From positions 1 through 64,000 of IMG/VR virus record IMGVR_UViG_3300042516_004698: 64,000 nt of DNA. One strand, written 5' to 3'. Origin of the DNA: a virus. The position numbers and the translations under genes are program-made. How positions within the stretch are numbered: position 1 is the stretch's first letter; the number at the start of each line of letters is the position of its first letter. The notes under the pieces are model-generated. The model made no database searches and was not told where the DNA came from. It saw only the letters and a list, made by a program, of their open reading frames with translations. Below, in pieces: positions 55,101 to 61,375 of this stretch.

Positions 55101-57205
55101 CGCTTACAGCAGAACGCAGCACCGATAATGGCGCAACTTGGACAACGTATGCGGCACTACCTTACGCTGCTGGTGCCACATTAGATCAGACCACAACCAC
55201 AGGATTTAATGGTAGTGTGCGTAACGCAATACGTATACGCACGACTATTGCGGGTTGCGGCACGTCTGTTAGCGCTGATGTAAAAATTGCAGTAAATATT
55301 CCGTGCACGCCGGGCGCTGCCACGGCGACCCTCGCGGCCTCGTGCTCTGGCGCGCTTAACGTCAGCTGGACAGCGCCGGCCGTTGGCGCTACGTGCGGGC
55401 CTGTGACAGGTTATCGGGTGCAGTGCTCTGGCGATAGCGGCGTAAATTGGGCAACAGATCCTGCGACATACACAGGCACGACAGGGCGTTTTTCTCCTGT
55501 ATATAACAGCTTGGCGTACCGTTGCCGCGCAATAGCGTTTAACGAAGCCGGTAACGGCCCCGCGGGCACGCATAGAAACTCCGTAGGCGTTGGCGTATCG
55601 ACCCCGCCCGGTTACGCGCCAGTTACGATTGGCGCAGCAACGAGCTCGACAATTTCGATTACGTGGCTAGCTGCCTTTGTCGGCACTGGAGTATACGCCA
55701 GACCCGTAACTAGCTACACAATTTACAGAAGAGCCGTCAGCAATAGAGCGCTAGAAACAACTGTAGCGACTGTCGGCAGTACCGTGCGGGCGTACACGTT
55801 TACAGGCCTTAGCCCAAATACGGCGTATGAGTTTAAAGTTGTAGCAACTAATCTGTGCGGCAACGGGCCGACCGACGGCTGGTCTGCCCCGGGCACTACA
55901 ACCAATCTGGTACCCAACGCGCCAGCCGGATTAACTGCAACACCAAGCGCGGCATGCGACGGGGCCGGCGCGGGTGGCGGAGTTATTTCACTGTCGTGGA
56001 CTGCTGCAACCTCTGGCGGCGGTCCGGCGGTTACAGGCTATACGCTTCAGCGCTCGTTAAATAACACGACTTGGACAACAATAACAACAACAGACCAAAA
56101 TACTACAGCGTATGTAGACTCGTCTGGGGTGCCCGGCACAACCTACTATTATCGCGTACTCGCCAACAGTACGAACGGCGCAAGTCCGGCAAGTAGTCCC
56201 GTCACAGCTGTAGCGCCCGCGACGACGCCAAGCGAACCGCAAAATTTTACAGCCACGCCTAGTAGCGGCAAAGCAACGCTAAGCTGGAGCGCACCGGCTG
56301 TGCGCGGAACGCCAACTGGTAGTTTACTGTATATCGTGTGGTACAAATTAACAACAAGTACAACGTGGATTAGTGGCGGCTCAGGTTTAACAGCGACGTC
56401 GTTAGAGCTCACTTTACAAAATAGCCAGAAATATGACGTCGCCGTGGCGGCAAAGAATGCAACGTGCGCAGACTACGGCGACTATGCCTATAATGAAGTC
56501 ACGCCGTTTAATCCAAATTGCACATGCGCCCCGCAGTCTTACAGCGTAAATGGTTGCCTGTTCGCCTTTCCGTCACAGGCGCGCAACACCCAGACCAGCG
56601 CGTTAAATAGCGCAAATAACTACTCCGGCGAAGCATACCGAACATGCGACGCGGTTTGCAATATGACAACAGCGCAAACATCTGTCACAGATAGCGCAAC
56701 ATGTGTCTTTAACGGCGTCACAACTACATACAACTGCGTAAACGGCTCGTGTAACGCAGTGTCCGGTTCTGGCGGTACGTACACAACGCTATCCGCATGC
56801 CAAAGCGCTTGCAGCGGCGGTGGCGGGACTAGCCCTTGTGCGCTTAGTCCAGTAACAAATATTAACGGGTGTACGTATCCGTTCGGCGGCACGTTATCCG
56901 CTAATACTTATTCCGGGTACGTCGCTACGACTACGTTCGGCAAAACAGGCTCCGCGCGCATGTACTGCAACGGAACGACAGGTGTCGCGACCTTTGACGC
57001 GGGCACTGCGACGTGCAACACCGATTCCGGCGAAGTGCGGAACGCGTGTACGTACATGTGGAGCAGTATCCCCGGCGGTGGCGGCCGGTACGAGTTGTTC
57101 AGCTCAGATTGCAGCAGCGGCTCGTGCCCGAGCACGATCAACACCACGGTGACCCCCGGGCAGCCATTTGGCACATTAGTAGGCCCGTTTCCGCGCTGCC
57201 AATAA
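49142..57205 (+). CDS. Giant Cys-rich, poly-Ser, FnIII-repeat adhesin
   Basis: The 2687-aa product has five parts. Residues 1-330 hold about four Pro/Cys modules of 65 aa (PPCPNI-x-GG-x-V-x-V ... C-x-F-D-I-D-V-D-I). Residues 330-860 hold further Cys-rich beta modules, with a thrice-repeated C-x(2-4)-GG-x-[FYW]-F-x-G-x-DC-like motif. Residues 855-997 are a beta sandwich. Residues 998-1310 are a serine spacer with period six. The rest is a cadherin-like domain (1312-1415), about seven FnIII-like domains interrupted by four Cys-rich repeats (about 1600-1855), and a Cys-rich end with a Kunitz-like-spaced CVNGSC ... CQSAC stretch. It is a probable long tail-tip fibre binding the host surface. No catalytic motif is seen. 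Confidence 0.65.
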   Translation: MSEPLFTNECIPNPPPKVDFRFIDVCDIPPPPPPIYDCPAPTCPPYDKPPPCPEITPGKTTITVTPARAGCPPPTTPTGGKLTVTKSEDCAFEIGLDLTLVVPEPPCPNIRGGSVNVTSGYAGCVPGEGGKVTVTPRPPPCPDSGAACEFDIDVDIVVPVPIPPCPTISGKRVTVTTGYGDCGQGSGGKVTVTPRQSTNCEGGNCEFDIDVDIEVPLPTPPCPNITGGRVNVKSSYAGCLTDGSKMSVRQPVRQECDGTGCDFEIDLDIEVPIPTPPCPNVISSYRTVRTGEGPSLTTRVESRPDCEDGNNCDIYMDIVFPEPPKQPCVPVFAPGSITVREADNPSSNNQFLIERVQNPNKPEECTYRPFGYIQIPKIPNIPEWVKNTPKAPCIPTITGGEITGNKVKGKITVAAPTPPEEPEEPSNNCVGSCWILNQEPFNINTADPFGPVNTDVWGTCYPMGAFAAVTDERSCKQFGGTYFSGNDCKACPPPPPQPTTPTVPKPCSELQISAELELEIPEPCVPRFTKGKVNVSYQKQGGGEITVNDSTSCNSCYYPENSTGAILAAAGQVGVSVAPAVCVVADDNFSADNSTMCEQRGGTCFPGPDCSNSCKDLEISAYVYVPPNCPEFEDGTITKKSSGGETSTSGDSASEIGTIKITPAGISTRTNESGDEETRCRFAIAAELDLDAIGAGGGGKDCVPEGGDISVTEAKKGEKSGGKIRIETEADDKEGWCKQAGDCSPGYTKSMCRDAGGEWFPTEGCSKPSCGYTIAADITLPTLEIEFEPAANVELEPIECDQPATISANVVKGEDGKYKIELSGSYPDCSACCPVETEAGIGPRRAGMRRLGLMTAPADLPRLSVSSNGYYTGDVLVINLTFTDFVQVVDSSVKLVIDLNSPVVGSSTSSGTSSSATSGELPNLRYADLETTSGGRTRKLTFTYTIQTDDFSTGIRVLRLTDESTPYYAALANKAGKKLVRPFTPISADICINAGCGSSSSSSSSSSNSSSSSSSSARSSSSSSSSQSSSSSRSSSSSVSSSSSRSSSSSLSSSSSRSSSSSLSSSSSRSSSSSLSSSSSLSSSSSRSSSSSLSSSSSRSSSSSVSSSSSRSSSSSRSSSSSRSSSSSSSSSSSQSSSSSQSSSSSRSSSSSRSSSSSRSSSSSSSSSSSQSSSSSLSSSSSQSSSSSLSSSSSLSSSSSRSSSSSVSSSSSLSSSSSSSSSDSSSSSRSSSSSSSQSSSSSLSSSSSRSSSSSSSSSSSSSSSSSSSSSRSSSSSRSSSSSSSSSSSSSSSSSSSSSSSSSRSSSSSSFAPSDIQLSNNNVLENRPVGTVVGTIFSVYAGTRGSANFTLVTGTGSTNNASFKIVNNELQTNAVFDYETKNSYSVRIRATEPNNAALYAEKAFNIAVLNAVEVPGPPQGLVADQHARCVDLKWSISLDTGGGTITEYIIERSENGSTWTEVTRVSASTPLGGPRYDFAESLTLDIRKPYTFRVAAVNEAGRGANSNIAGPVTLCPCDADVDGGAGGAAPQPNDTCGSCATDGGTANAGFTGAAGECQEQRKSSSSSSLIATAFKVCTDLGDCLAFVGIGTPIPDCTTCPTPCAATVLASGNCEYDVPRLNVRNGLGGRVSTYTGPTKTAGYSGSITVSCNNGALTTTNVTCVENNCTAQRYAPINQACAYDIPAMTAGQTLTINTNTAGYSGQITAVCSAGKLTFTQTTTCTELPCAYTTFTSPAGCVFANPQGAGVQVQSPWTGAAVLIQNTRVGYTGQPYSGSATATCLRGVMSFTDVVCNSNCLGANTTHGTCTFTTGDATTYVLNHNAVRDYVSTNPPSVVSGTATAICNNGTTQWQAQSCTGAPAAPVLSATGGDTLVNATWTQGGDGGAPLNRFELRYATLPTFVGGGTLVRAPGDRAAALNNLTNYATYYLSIRAVNNAGFTSPWSNTVAVTPCGEPQPAALISAAMLNTGVTIRYTCPPALPAGIPVPTLTAERSTDNGATWTTYAALPYAAGATLDQTTTTGFNGSVRNAIRIRTTIAGCGTSVSADVKIAVNIPCTPGAATATLAASCSGALNVSWTAPAVGATCGPVTGYRVQCSGDSGVNWATDPATYTGTTGRFSPVYNSLAYRCRAIAFNEAGNGPAGTHRNSVGVGVSTPPGYAPVTIGAATSSTISITWLAAFVGTGVYARPVTSYTIYRRAVSNRALETTVATVGSTVRAYTFTGLSPNTAYEFKVVATNLCGNGPTDGWSAPGTTTNLVPNAPAGLTATPSAACDGAGAGGGVISLSWTAATSGGGPAVTGYTLQRSLNNTTWTTITTTDQNTTAYVDSSGVPGTTYYYRVLANSTNGASPASSPVTAVAPATTPSEPQNFTATPSSGKATLSWSAPAVRGTPTGSLLYIVWYKLTTSTTWISGGSGLTATSLELTLQNSQKYDVAVAAKNATCADYGDYAYNEVTPFNPNCTCAPQSYSVNGCLFAFPSQARNTQTSALNSANNYSGEAYRTCDAVCNMTTAQTSVTDSATCVFNGVTTTYNCVNGSCNAVSGSGGTYTTLSACQSACSGGGGTSPCALSPVTNINGCTYPFGGTLSANTYSGYVATTTFGKTGSARMYCNGTTGVATFDAGTATCNTDSGEVRNACTYMWSSIPGGGGRYELFSSDCSSGSCPSTINTTVTPGQPFGTLVGPFPRCQ
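52135..53070 (+). repeat. S5X minisatellite coding a 312-residue serine spacer
   Basis: An 18-bp unit encodes five serines plus one X residue. X alternates among Arg (CGG), Leu (TTG), Val (GTG) and Gln (CAA), and turns to pure serine towards the 3' end. Higher-order blocks recur, for example R-V-R-L-R-L and R-R-R-S-Q-Q. Serine codons mix AGC, AGT, TCA and TCT. Confidence 0.9.
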
Positions 57206-57281
57206 AACCAAAGCAGTATTGCAATTTTGACTATATGCGCGCAAAATAATGCTGAGCAATTAACACGAAAGGCGCTGCAAA

Positions 57282-57950
57282 ATGAGTTGCGATTTTGAAA
57301 CCACTCCCTGCGCAATGCCCGGAAACTTTACGTGCAAAAAGTGCAAACTATGCGGTCACATGGTTGGGATGGCGGCCGCGGTAGCCGAGGCACAGTGGCC
57401 GCAAGTGCTAGCAAACATTAAAGCCGGCTGCGCGCACAACAAGACGCCGCAAGCGAGCCACACCGCAGAAGAACAGGCGCTAATAGATAGCGTACCGCAG
57501 CCCTCGCCGCCTATTACCGGAAAAACCTTCGGCGCCGTAGCCGCAAATGTGGGCGCCAATTTAGCCGGTATTCCGCCGGCGCCGGGGTATACGACCGCAC
57601 CGGCATATGTTGATCCTACGCTGGCGAACGTGCAAAATCCGTTTGAGATACCGCAGGACAATACGGGTCCGGGGTCGCAGCTAAAGAAGTTTTTAAGTAG
57701 AATTGGTATTACAGCTACGCCTACGTGTTCTTGTAACGCAAAGGCGCGTCATATGGATGCGATGGGCGTAGACTGGTGCGAGCAAAATGTTGATTTAATC
57801 GTAAGCTGGCTAAAGGAAGAAGCGCAAAAACGCGGTCTCCCGTTTATTGATTTAGCCGGGCGCGTGCTCGTAAATCGCGCAATAGCGGCCTCGCGAAAGG
57901 CGCACTCACACAAACTCAAGAAATTGAACATACCAAATGGACTGCAATAA
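57282..57950 (+). CDS. Zinc-ribbon protein with Cys-His helical C-domain
   Basis: In this 222-aa product, residues 9-24 contain C-x(6)-C-x-x-C-x-x-C (FTCKKCKLCGH), a probable zinc ribbon. Residues 60-135 are a Pro/Ala linker. Residues about 140-215 contain CSCNAKARHMDAMGVDWC followed by a helix (EQNVDLIVSWLKEEAQKRGLPFIDLAGRVLVNRAI), a compact Cys-containing helical domain I believe recurs in phage tail-region proteins. It overlaps the next gene by 14 nt. The function is unknown. Confidence 0.6.
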   Translation: MSCDFETTPCAMPGNFTCKKCKLCGHMVGMAAAVAEAQWPQVLANIKAGCAHNKTPQASHTAEEQALIDSVPQPSPPITGKTFGAVAANVGANLAGIPPAPGYTTAPAYVDPTLANVQNPFEIPQDNTGPGSQLKKFLSRIGITATPTCSCNAKARHMDAMGVDWCEQNVDLIVSWLKEEAQKRGLPFIDLAGRVLVNRAIAASRKAHSHKLKKLNIPNGLQ

Positions 57951-58560
57951 ATTACCGGCAGATAACGATATCGCCGCGTTAGATGACGCGCTCGGTGATA
58001 ATTTTGCCAACCAGCCTATGCCTATCATGGTGGGCGAGCTGTCGGCCTCGCGGCGTATTAAACTGACGTGGTCCGTTAGCCGTTATTACTACAACGGCAC
58101 CGACGGGCTTCGCGTGCGTATTGAGACGTCAGACGCGGTAGATATGCCCAACAAGATATTTGCGTACTTGCTGATGCCGCTGCAGCCGGGCGCCACAGAA
58201 CGCACAGGTGAGTTTAACCATGTATGCTCACCAAGCGATCTGGAAGAGTTCCCAGAAGACGAGCCGTTACCAGCTAAAAGGCCGGAGTGGTTTCGGCTGG
58301 CTTACGTAGACGTCGTACTGCGCTCACGCACAGAGGTGTACGCGTTTATTCGCGACACGGCGTCGGACGTCCACCAGCTCAAGCAATCACTCGACATAAC
58401 CGACCGTGTTTACCCAGCTGGCGAGCTTTGGATCGGGCCAAGACCGGCAGAAAGCAGCTCGTCTAGCTCGAGCAGCTCCAGCTCTTCGGGGCCTAGCAGT
58501 TCAAGCAGCTCAAGCTCTTCACGGTCTAGCAGTTCAAGCAGCTCTAGCGCACAGGTGTAA
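57937..58560 (+). CDS. Beta-rich protein with C-terminal serine-rich tail
   Basis: In this 207-aa product, residues 1-170 are a beta-rich domain (RRIKLTWSVSRYYYNGTDGLRVRIET). Residues 172-205 are almost only serine with single Gly-Pro and Arg breaks, ending AQV. The tail has no domain after it, unlike the linker-type serine runs, so it may itself be a functional or modified surface. It is probably a small virion protein. It overlaps the previous gene. Confidence 0.6.
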   Translation: MDCNKLPADNDIAALDDALGDNFANQPMPIMVGELSASRRIKLTWSVSRYYYNGTDGLRVRIETSDAVDMPNKIFAYLLMPLQPGATERTGEFNHVCSPSDLEEFPEDEPLPAKRPEWFRLAYVDVVLRSRTEVYAFIRDTASDVHQLKQSLDITDRVYPAGELWIGPRPAESSSSSSSSSSSSGPSSSSSSSSSRSSSSSSSSAQV

Positions 58561-58561
58561 T

Positions 58562-58867
58562 ATGCACGAAATAGTCGTTATTGAAGACAGCACGATTGCT
58601 AGCATGGTACGCGACCCTAGATTTACCGCAGCAATTCCTTGCCTGCAAAATCAGCAAGCAATTGTACAGCCGCAGTCTGGAGGCGGTTGTGGCACATGCG
58701 CGCGTAAACGCGAAGCCGCTCAACGGGCAGCGCTCGCGAATATCAAGATGTGCCTGTCAGGGCTCAGCCAAGACAAGAAGAACGAGTTAAAGCAGTTGCT
58801 CGACGCCAAACAGGTGAAAGTCGTTTTCGCCACTGTTTCTGGCCAGATCGCGACCACTACGTTCTGA
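58562..58867 (+). CDS. Small protein with C-x-x-C, unknown
   Basis: I start this gene at the ATG at 58562, directly after the preceding stop; a longer in-frame reading upstream merely crosses the serine repeat. The 101-aa product has a CGTC pair flanked by basic residues (GGGCGTCARKREAAQRAAL) and two helices (LSGLSQDKKNELKQLLDAK), ending in beta strands. No family is recognised. Confidence 0.6.
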   Translation: MHEIVVIEDSTIASMVRDPRFTAAIPCLQNQQAIVQPQSGGGCGTCARKREAAQRAALANIKMCLSGLSQDKKNELKQLLDAKQVKVVFATVSGQIATTTF

Positions 58868-58887
58868 GCTAAATTTTCCGCAAAATC

Positions 58888-58904
58888 GCGGCATATTAAG
58901 TAGT
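58888..58904 (+). promoter_or_regulatory. Promoter-like element, second copy
   Basis: GCGGCATATTAAGTAGT matches the element at 15835-15851 at 16 of 17 positions. Both lie 40 nt upstream of the start codon of a small gene with an ACGGAGG SD. The TATTAARTA core resembles a -10 or T4-late-type element and could be read by the phage sigma-like factor. Confidence 0.5.
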
Positions 58905-58944
58905 CCGTCTATTGTTATTGACGCTGCTTAGCCACGGAGGAGAT

Positions 58945-59169
58945 ATGCTCGCGCTCGAAGCTCAGACGATTCAACGGATTGACTTGATTGTCGAGAAGCA
59001 GTTGCCGGCCGCTAAACAGGCCTACCCGGAAAGCCAATTAAGGCAGTACCGGTGGATTCGCGATCGTATCCTCGAGGACGTTCCCGAGGATGAGGCCGGT
59101 CTAGTCGCCATGCAGTGCGACCACTATTTCTTTTGTCTGTGCCTGAATTCTGGTGCGGACATTGCTTGA
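58945..59169 (+). CDS. Small hypothetical protein
   Basis: I chose the ATG at 58945 with ACGGAGG 5 nt upstream; the in-frame TTG at 58912 lies in the leader. The 74-aa product is helical (QTIQRIDLIVEKQLPAAKQAYPESQLRQYRWIRDRIL) and ends with a Cys/Phe-rich strand (CDHYFFCLCLN). It has its own promoter-like element. The function is unknown. Confidence 0.6.
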   Translation: MLALEAQTIQRIDLIVEKQLPAAKQAYPESQLRQYRWIRDRILEDVPEDEAGLVAMQCDHYFFCLCLNSGADIA

Positions 59170-59191
59170 TTCACGCTAAGTGTCTAGGTTT

Positions 59192-59240
59192 GTACCGCGA
59201 CATTTGCACTTCTTTTATGATTTGCAAATTGTCGCGGTAC
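59192..59240 (+). other. 17-bp inverted repeat in an intergenic region
   Basis: GTACCGCGACATTTGCA (59192-59208) pairs with TGCAAAT-TGTCGCGGTAC (59223-59240) with a single unpaired base, forming a long stem with a 14-nt loop. No T-run follows, so an intrinsic terminator is unlikely. Candidates are an RNase III processing site, an operator or a recombination site. It lies 51 nt upstream of the next start. Confidence 0.75.
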
Positions 59241-59290
59241 AACAGACCCAGTCGTACCTATCAGGATTTTTCTTAGCTATTGGGAAGATT

Positions 59291-59764
59291 ATGGCCAAAA
59301 AGCACACGATTGAAAAACAGTCCCGACCAAGGCCGGCGTACGTCATGCCGGCGCCAAATGACGACATCGCTGCGTACGGCTGGGATCTCCGACAGATCCG
59401 GGAGCCAGACGCAAAAAGCGCTGACAAGAAAGACCCCGATAAGGGCAAGCCGATATTTAGCGCGCCACAGGAAACCCTGCGGACAATGGAACGCTACGGC
59501 TGCGACGCCCACTTTCTATGTCCTAAATACCTGCAGATTCTGCTCGATCACTCTGATGAGTTGCGCAAAGTAACCATGCAGGCGGCAGAGAATAAATACC
59601 GCGTCAGCGACATCGACGAGATCGAGGCGACGCTCAAGAAGATCTTTGAAGAGATTGTGCTACCAGATATCGTCAGTAACTTTAACCGGATAGCGCGCCC
59701 AATCGCGCAGTTTTATGCTGCACGATTGGCGCACATCCGGAAGTTCGGCAGCGAGCACGGCTAG
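59291..59764 (+). CDS. Hypothetical protein
   Basis: I start this gene at the ATG at 59291 (GGGAAG upstream); an in-frame GTG at 59180 would translate through the inverted repeat. The 157-aa product is basic at the N-terminus (MAKKHTIEKQSRPRP) and then helical (LKKIFEEIVLPDIVSNFNRIARPIAQFYAARLAHI). Its TAG stop shares the palindrome CTAG with the stop of a minus-strand gene. The function is unknown. Confidence 0.6.
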   Translation: MAKKHTIEKQSRPRPAYVMPAPNDDIAAYGWDLRQIREPDAKSADKKDPDKGKPIFSAPQETLRTMERYGCDAHFLCPKYLQILLDHSDELRKVTMQAAENKYRVSDIDEIEATLKKIFEEIVLPDIVSNFNRIARPIAQFYAARLAHIRKFGSEHG

Positions 59765-60036
59765 ATTGAGGCCAGCACTGTGAAGTCACGGCGGTAACCA
59801 TCTACGGGACCGCGCTTACCAAGCATGAGATCGTCATCGGTCTTACCCTCGGCGTCTACCGGGTACGGCCCGCTAGCGTTCGATACGCCCGGACGATGCA
59901 GCCCGTGTTCAGCTGCTTTCTGAATTACAGAATTTGAAGTTGCAGCCGACAGCAATTCCTCGATACTCTTACTGGCAACAACGAACTCAGCGCGACCGTT
60001 GGCAACCCGCGTTAAATCGTCAAGGATAGAAATCAT
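59761..60036 (-). CDS. Minus-strand small gene between two plus-strand genes
   Basis: The 91-aa product starts MISILDDLTRVANGRAEFVV. The start ATG (60036-60034) has a strong upstream GGAGG on its strand (plus-strand CCTCC at 60042-60046), which is why I choose it over a longer reading. It fills a region with no plus-strand gene. Its start overlaps the divergent ATG at 60035 by two bases, and its stop overlaps the convergent stop at 59762-59764. The product has a helical N-half and a polar tail (GPYPVDAEGKTDDDLMLGK). The family is unknown. Confidence 0.6.
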   Translation of the reverse strand: MISILDDLTRVANGRAEFVVASKSIEELLSAATSNSVIQKAAEHGLHRPGVSNASGPYPVDAEGKTDDDLMLGKRGPVDGYRRDFTVLASI

Positions 60037-60556
60037 GGAAACCTCCAAGGAAGAAAAACCGGTTACTTGGCGTATGGTAACCGAGACCGTAAAACTCAGC
60101 AAGTTGCAGTTACGCAATATCGTTAAATTAGCTAATCAACAATTACCCAATCCGGACGACGAAATACAGCCAGAATTGCTGATGTGCGTATTAACCGCAG
60201 ACATGCTTATGCGGTTGTCGTTTCTGTCTGCCGAGCAGCGCGAGCTTATTCTGAGCGAGTCAGCCTATGCTCGAAACGCGGGTATTTCTGAGTTCGCCCA
60301 GATAGTGTTTGCCGACGGGCAATACTGCACGTGGACCGAGAATACCGGATTTTTAAACCTCGAGACCGGGGAGACCTTAACCCAGATACCCGTCCCGCCT
60401 ATGGAGACTATTTCGTATAATCTGACTGAGCTGTATAGGCGCGGAAGACATCAAATAACAAAGCGGTATCATCATGGCAAACGACCCGATGCTCAAAGCG
60501 ATGTGGAAGAGCCCGCAGACGTTCGCGAGCGTTCTGCTGACGGTGTTTCTGGATAG
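60035..60556 (+). CDS. Hypothetical protein
   Basis: In this 173-aa product the ATG at 60035 is preceded by AAGGAT at a normal distance. Residues 1-110 are helical (LSKLQLRNIVKLANQQL...LLMCVLTADMLMRLSFLSAEQRELIL), with beta strands after, and the last 25 residues are charged. The final 83 nt overlap the next gene in another frame. No family is recognised. Confidence 0.6.
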   Translation: METSKEEKPVTWRMVTETVKLSKLQLRNIVKLANQQLPNPDDEIQPELLMCVLTADMLMRLSFLSAEQRELILSESAYARNAGISEFAQIVFADGQYCTWTENTGFLNLETGETLTQIPVPPMETISYNLTELYRRGRHQITKRYHHGKRPDAQSDVEEPADVRERSADGVSG

Positions 60557-61151
60557 GTTCGGGGTCGAGGGGCTCCAGTGGGATCCCGCCACAATTACGC
60601 TGGAGGTCGAAGAGGAGTTTGACGTCGACCTGCCGCAGGCGTCGTTAGACAAGCTTCTCGTGGCTATTAACATCGTCACATCGGACTCGTTCTACCGCAG
60701 CCTGCCCGATTTCGTAATGTTCTGCAACGTGCTCAGTGGTGACACCTACCGGCCAGACATGTTCGACCCGGCAGATAGCTCTGAAGTGGCGTGGGGGCTT
60801 ACAGAGGGGCTGCTGCTCTCGCCGCCTGAAGACGATCAGGACGGCCCTTTCAGCGACGAGATCAGAGCCTATATCGGAGCCGTGCTGGATCAGGAAGGCA
60901 TTATCAACGCGCCGGACGTGCTTAAGATCGCCCTGCGTAAAGCCAACGTGTCCGATGCGGCAAATGAGTTCTCAGACGACCCGGACATGTTCAACGCCGT
61001 CTACGACGTTGAGGCCGGGAAAGCTGCCGAGGTGGACGATATCATTCGAGCGAAGGTACAAATGCTGCTGGGGCAATTGCAGGCGCTCCAGCTGCGAAAC
61101 GGCGCTACTGGTGCCGTAGTTAAAACGCTTGCAGCGTCTCTTTCTAGATAG
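60474..61151 (+). CDS. Hypothetical helical protein
   Basis: The 225-aa product starts MANDPMLKAMWKSPQTFASVL. The first 125 residues are helical and rich in Asp/Phe/Leu (LPDFVMFCNVLSG). An acidic linker follows (SPPEDDQDGPF) and then another helical part. It overlaps the upstream gene, suggesting coupling, and lies 8 nt before csrA, so it is probably in the same transcript. No known domain is recognised. Confidence 0.6.
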   Translation: MANDPMLKAMWKSPQTFASVLLTVFLDRFGVEGLQWDPATITLEVEEEFDVDLPQASLDKLLVAINIVTSDSFYRSLPDFVMFCNVLSGDTYRPDMFDPADSSEVAWGLTEGLLLSPPEDDQDGPFSDEIRAYIGAVLDQEGIINAPDVLKIALRKANVSDAANEFSDDPDMFNAVYDVEAGKAAEVDDIIRAKVQMLLGQLQALQLRNGATGAVVKTLAASLSR

Positions 61152-61159
61152 GAAACAAC

Positions 61160-61375
61160 GTGCTTGTTTTAGCGCGAAAACGTGATGAGGTCATAATGAT
61201 CGGCGACAACATCAAGATCACAGTCGTCGAAATACTACCCCACGCCGTTAAAATCGGCATCGACGCTCCGGCCGAAACGACGATCGTACGTAAAGAGCTT
61301 ATCGCCAAGATGAAATTCGATCATCGGGCGCAACGGCCTAAAATCGGCAAAGATAACAAAGCAAATAAAGCTTAG
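61160..61375 (+). CDS. csrA: CsrA family RNA-binding regulator
   Basis: The 71-aa product aligns over its first 52 residues with bacterial CsrA/RsmA (MLVLARKRDEVIMIGDNIKI against [20 protein letters not shown] in E. coli). The RNA-contacting positions known for CsrA are kept: L4, R6, a basic residue at 7, and R44 in the IVRKE segment. The beta strand order and the IGIDAP core are intact, so a domain-swapped dimer should form. The C-terminal 18 residues are a basic extension. CsrA dimers bind A-N-G-G-A hairpin loops over ribosome binding sites and usually block translation. The gene starts with GTG behind AGGA. Candidate targets lie in this same genome (2929, 12351, 12952, 39292). Confidence 0.9.
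   Translation: MLVLARKRDEVIMIGDNIKITVVEILPHAVKIGIDAPAETTIVRKELIAKMKFDHRAQRPKIGKDNKANKA

Noticed and set aside
59180-59290. Upstream GTG start at 59180 for the gene ending at 59764
   Set aside because: Translation would pass through the 17-bp inverted repeat, and there is no SD; the ATG at 59291 begins a normal basic N-terminus.
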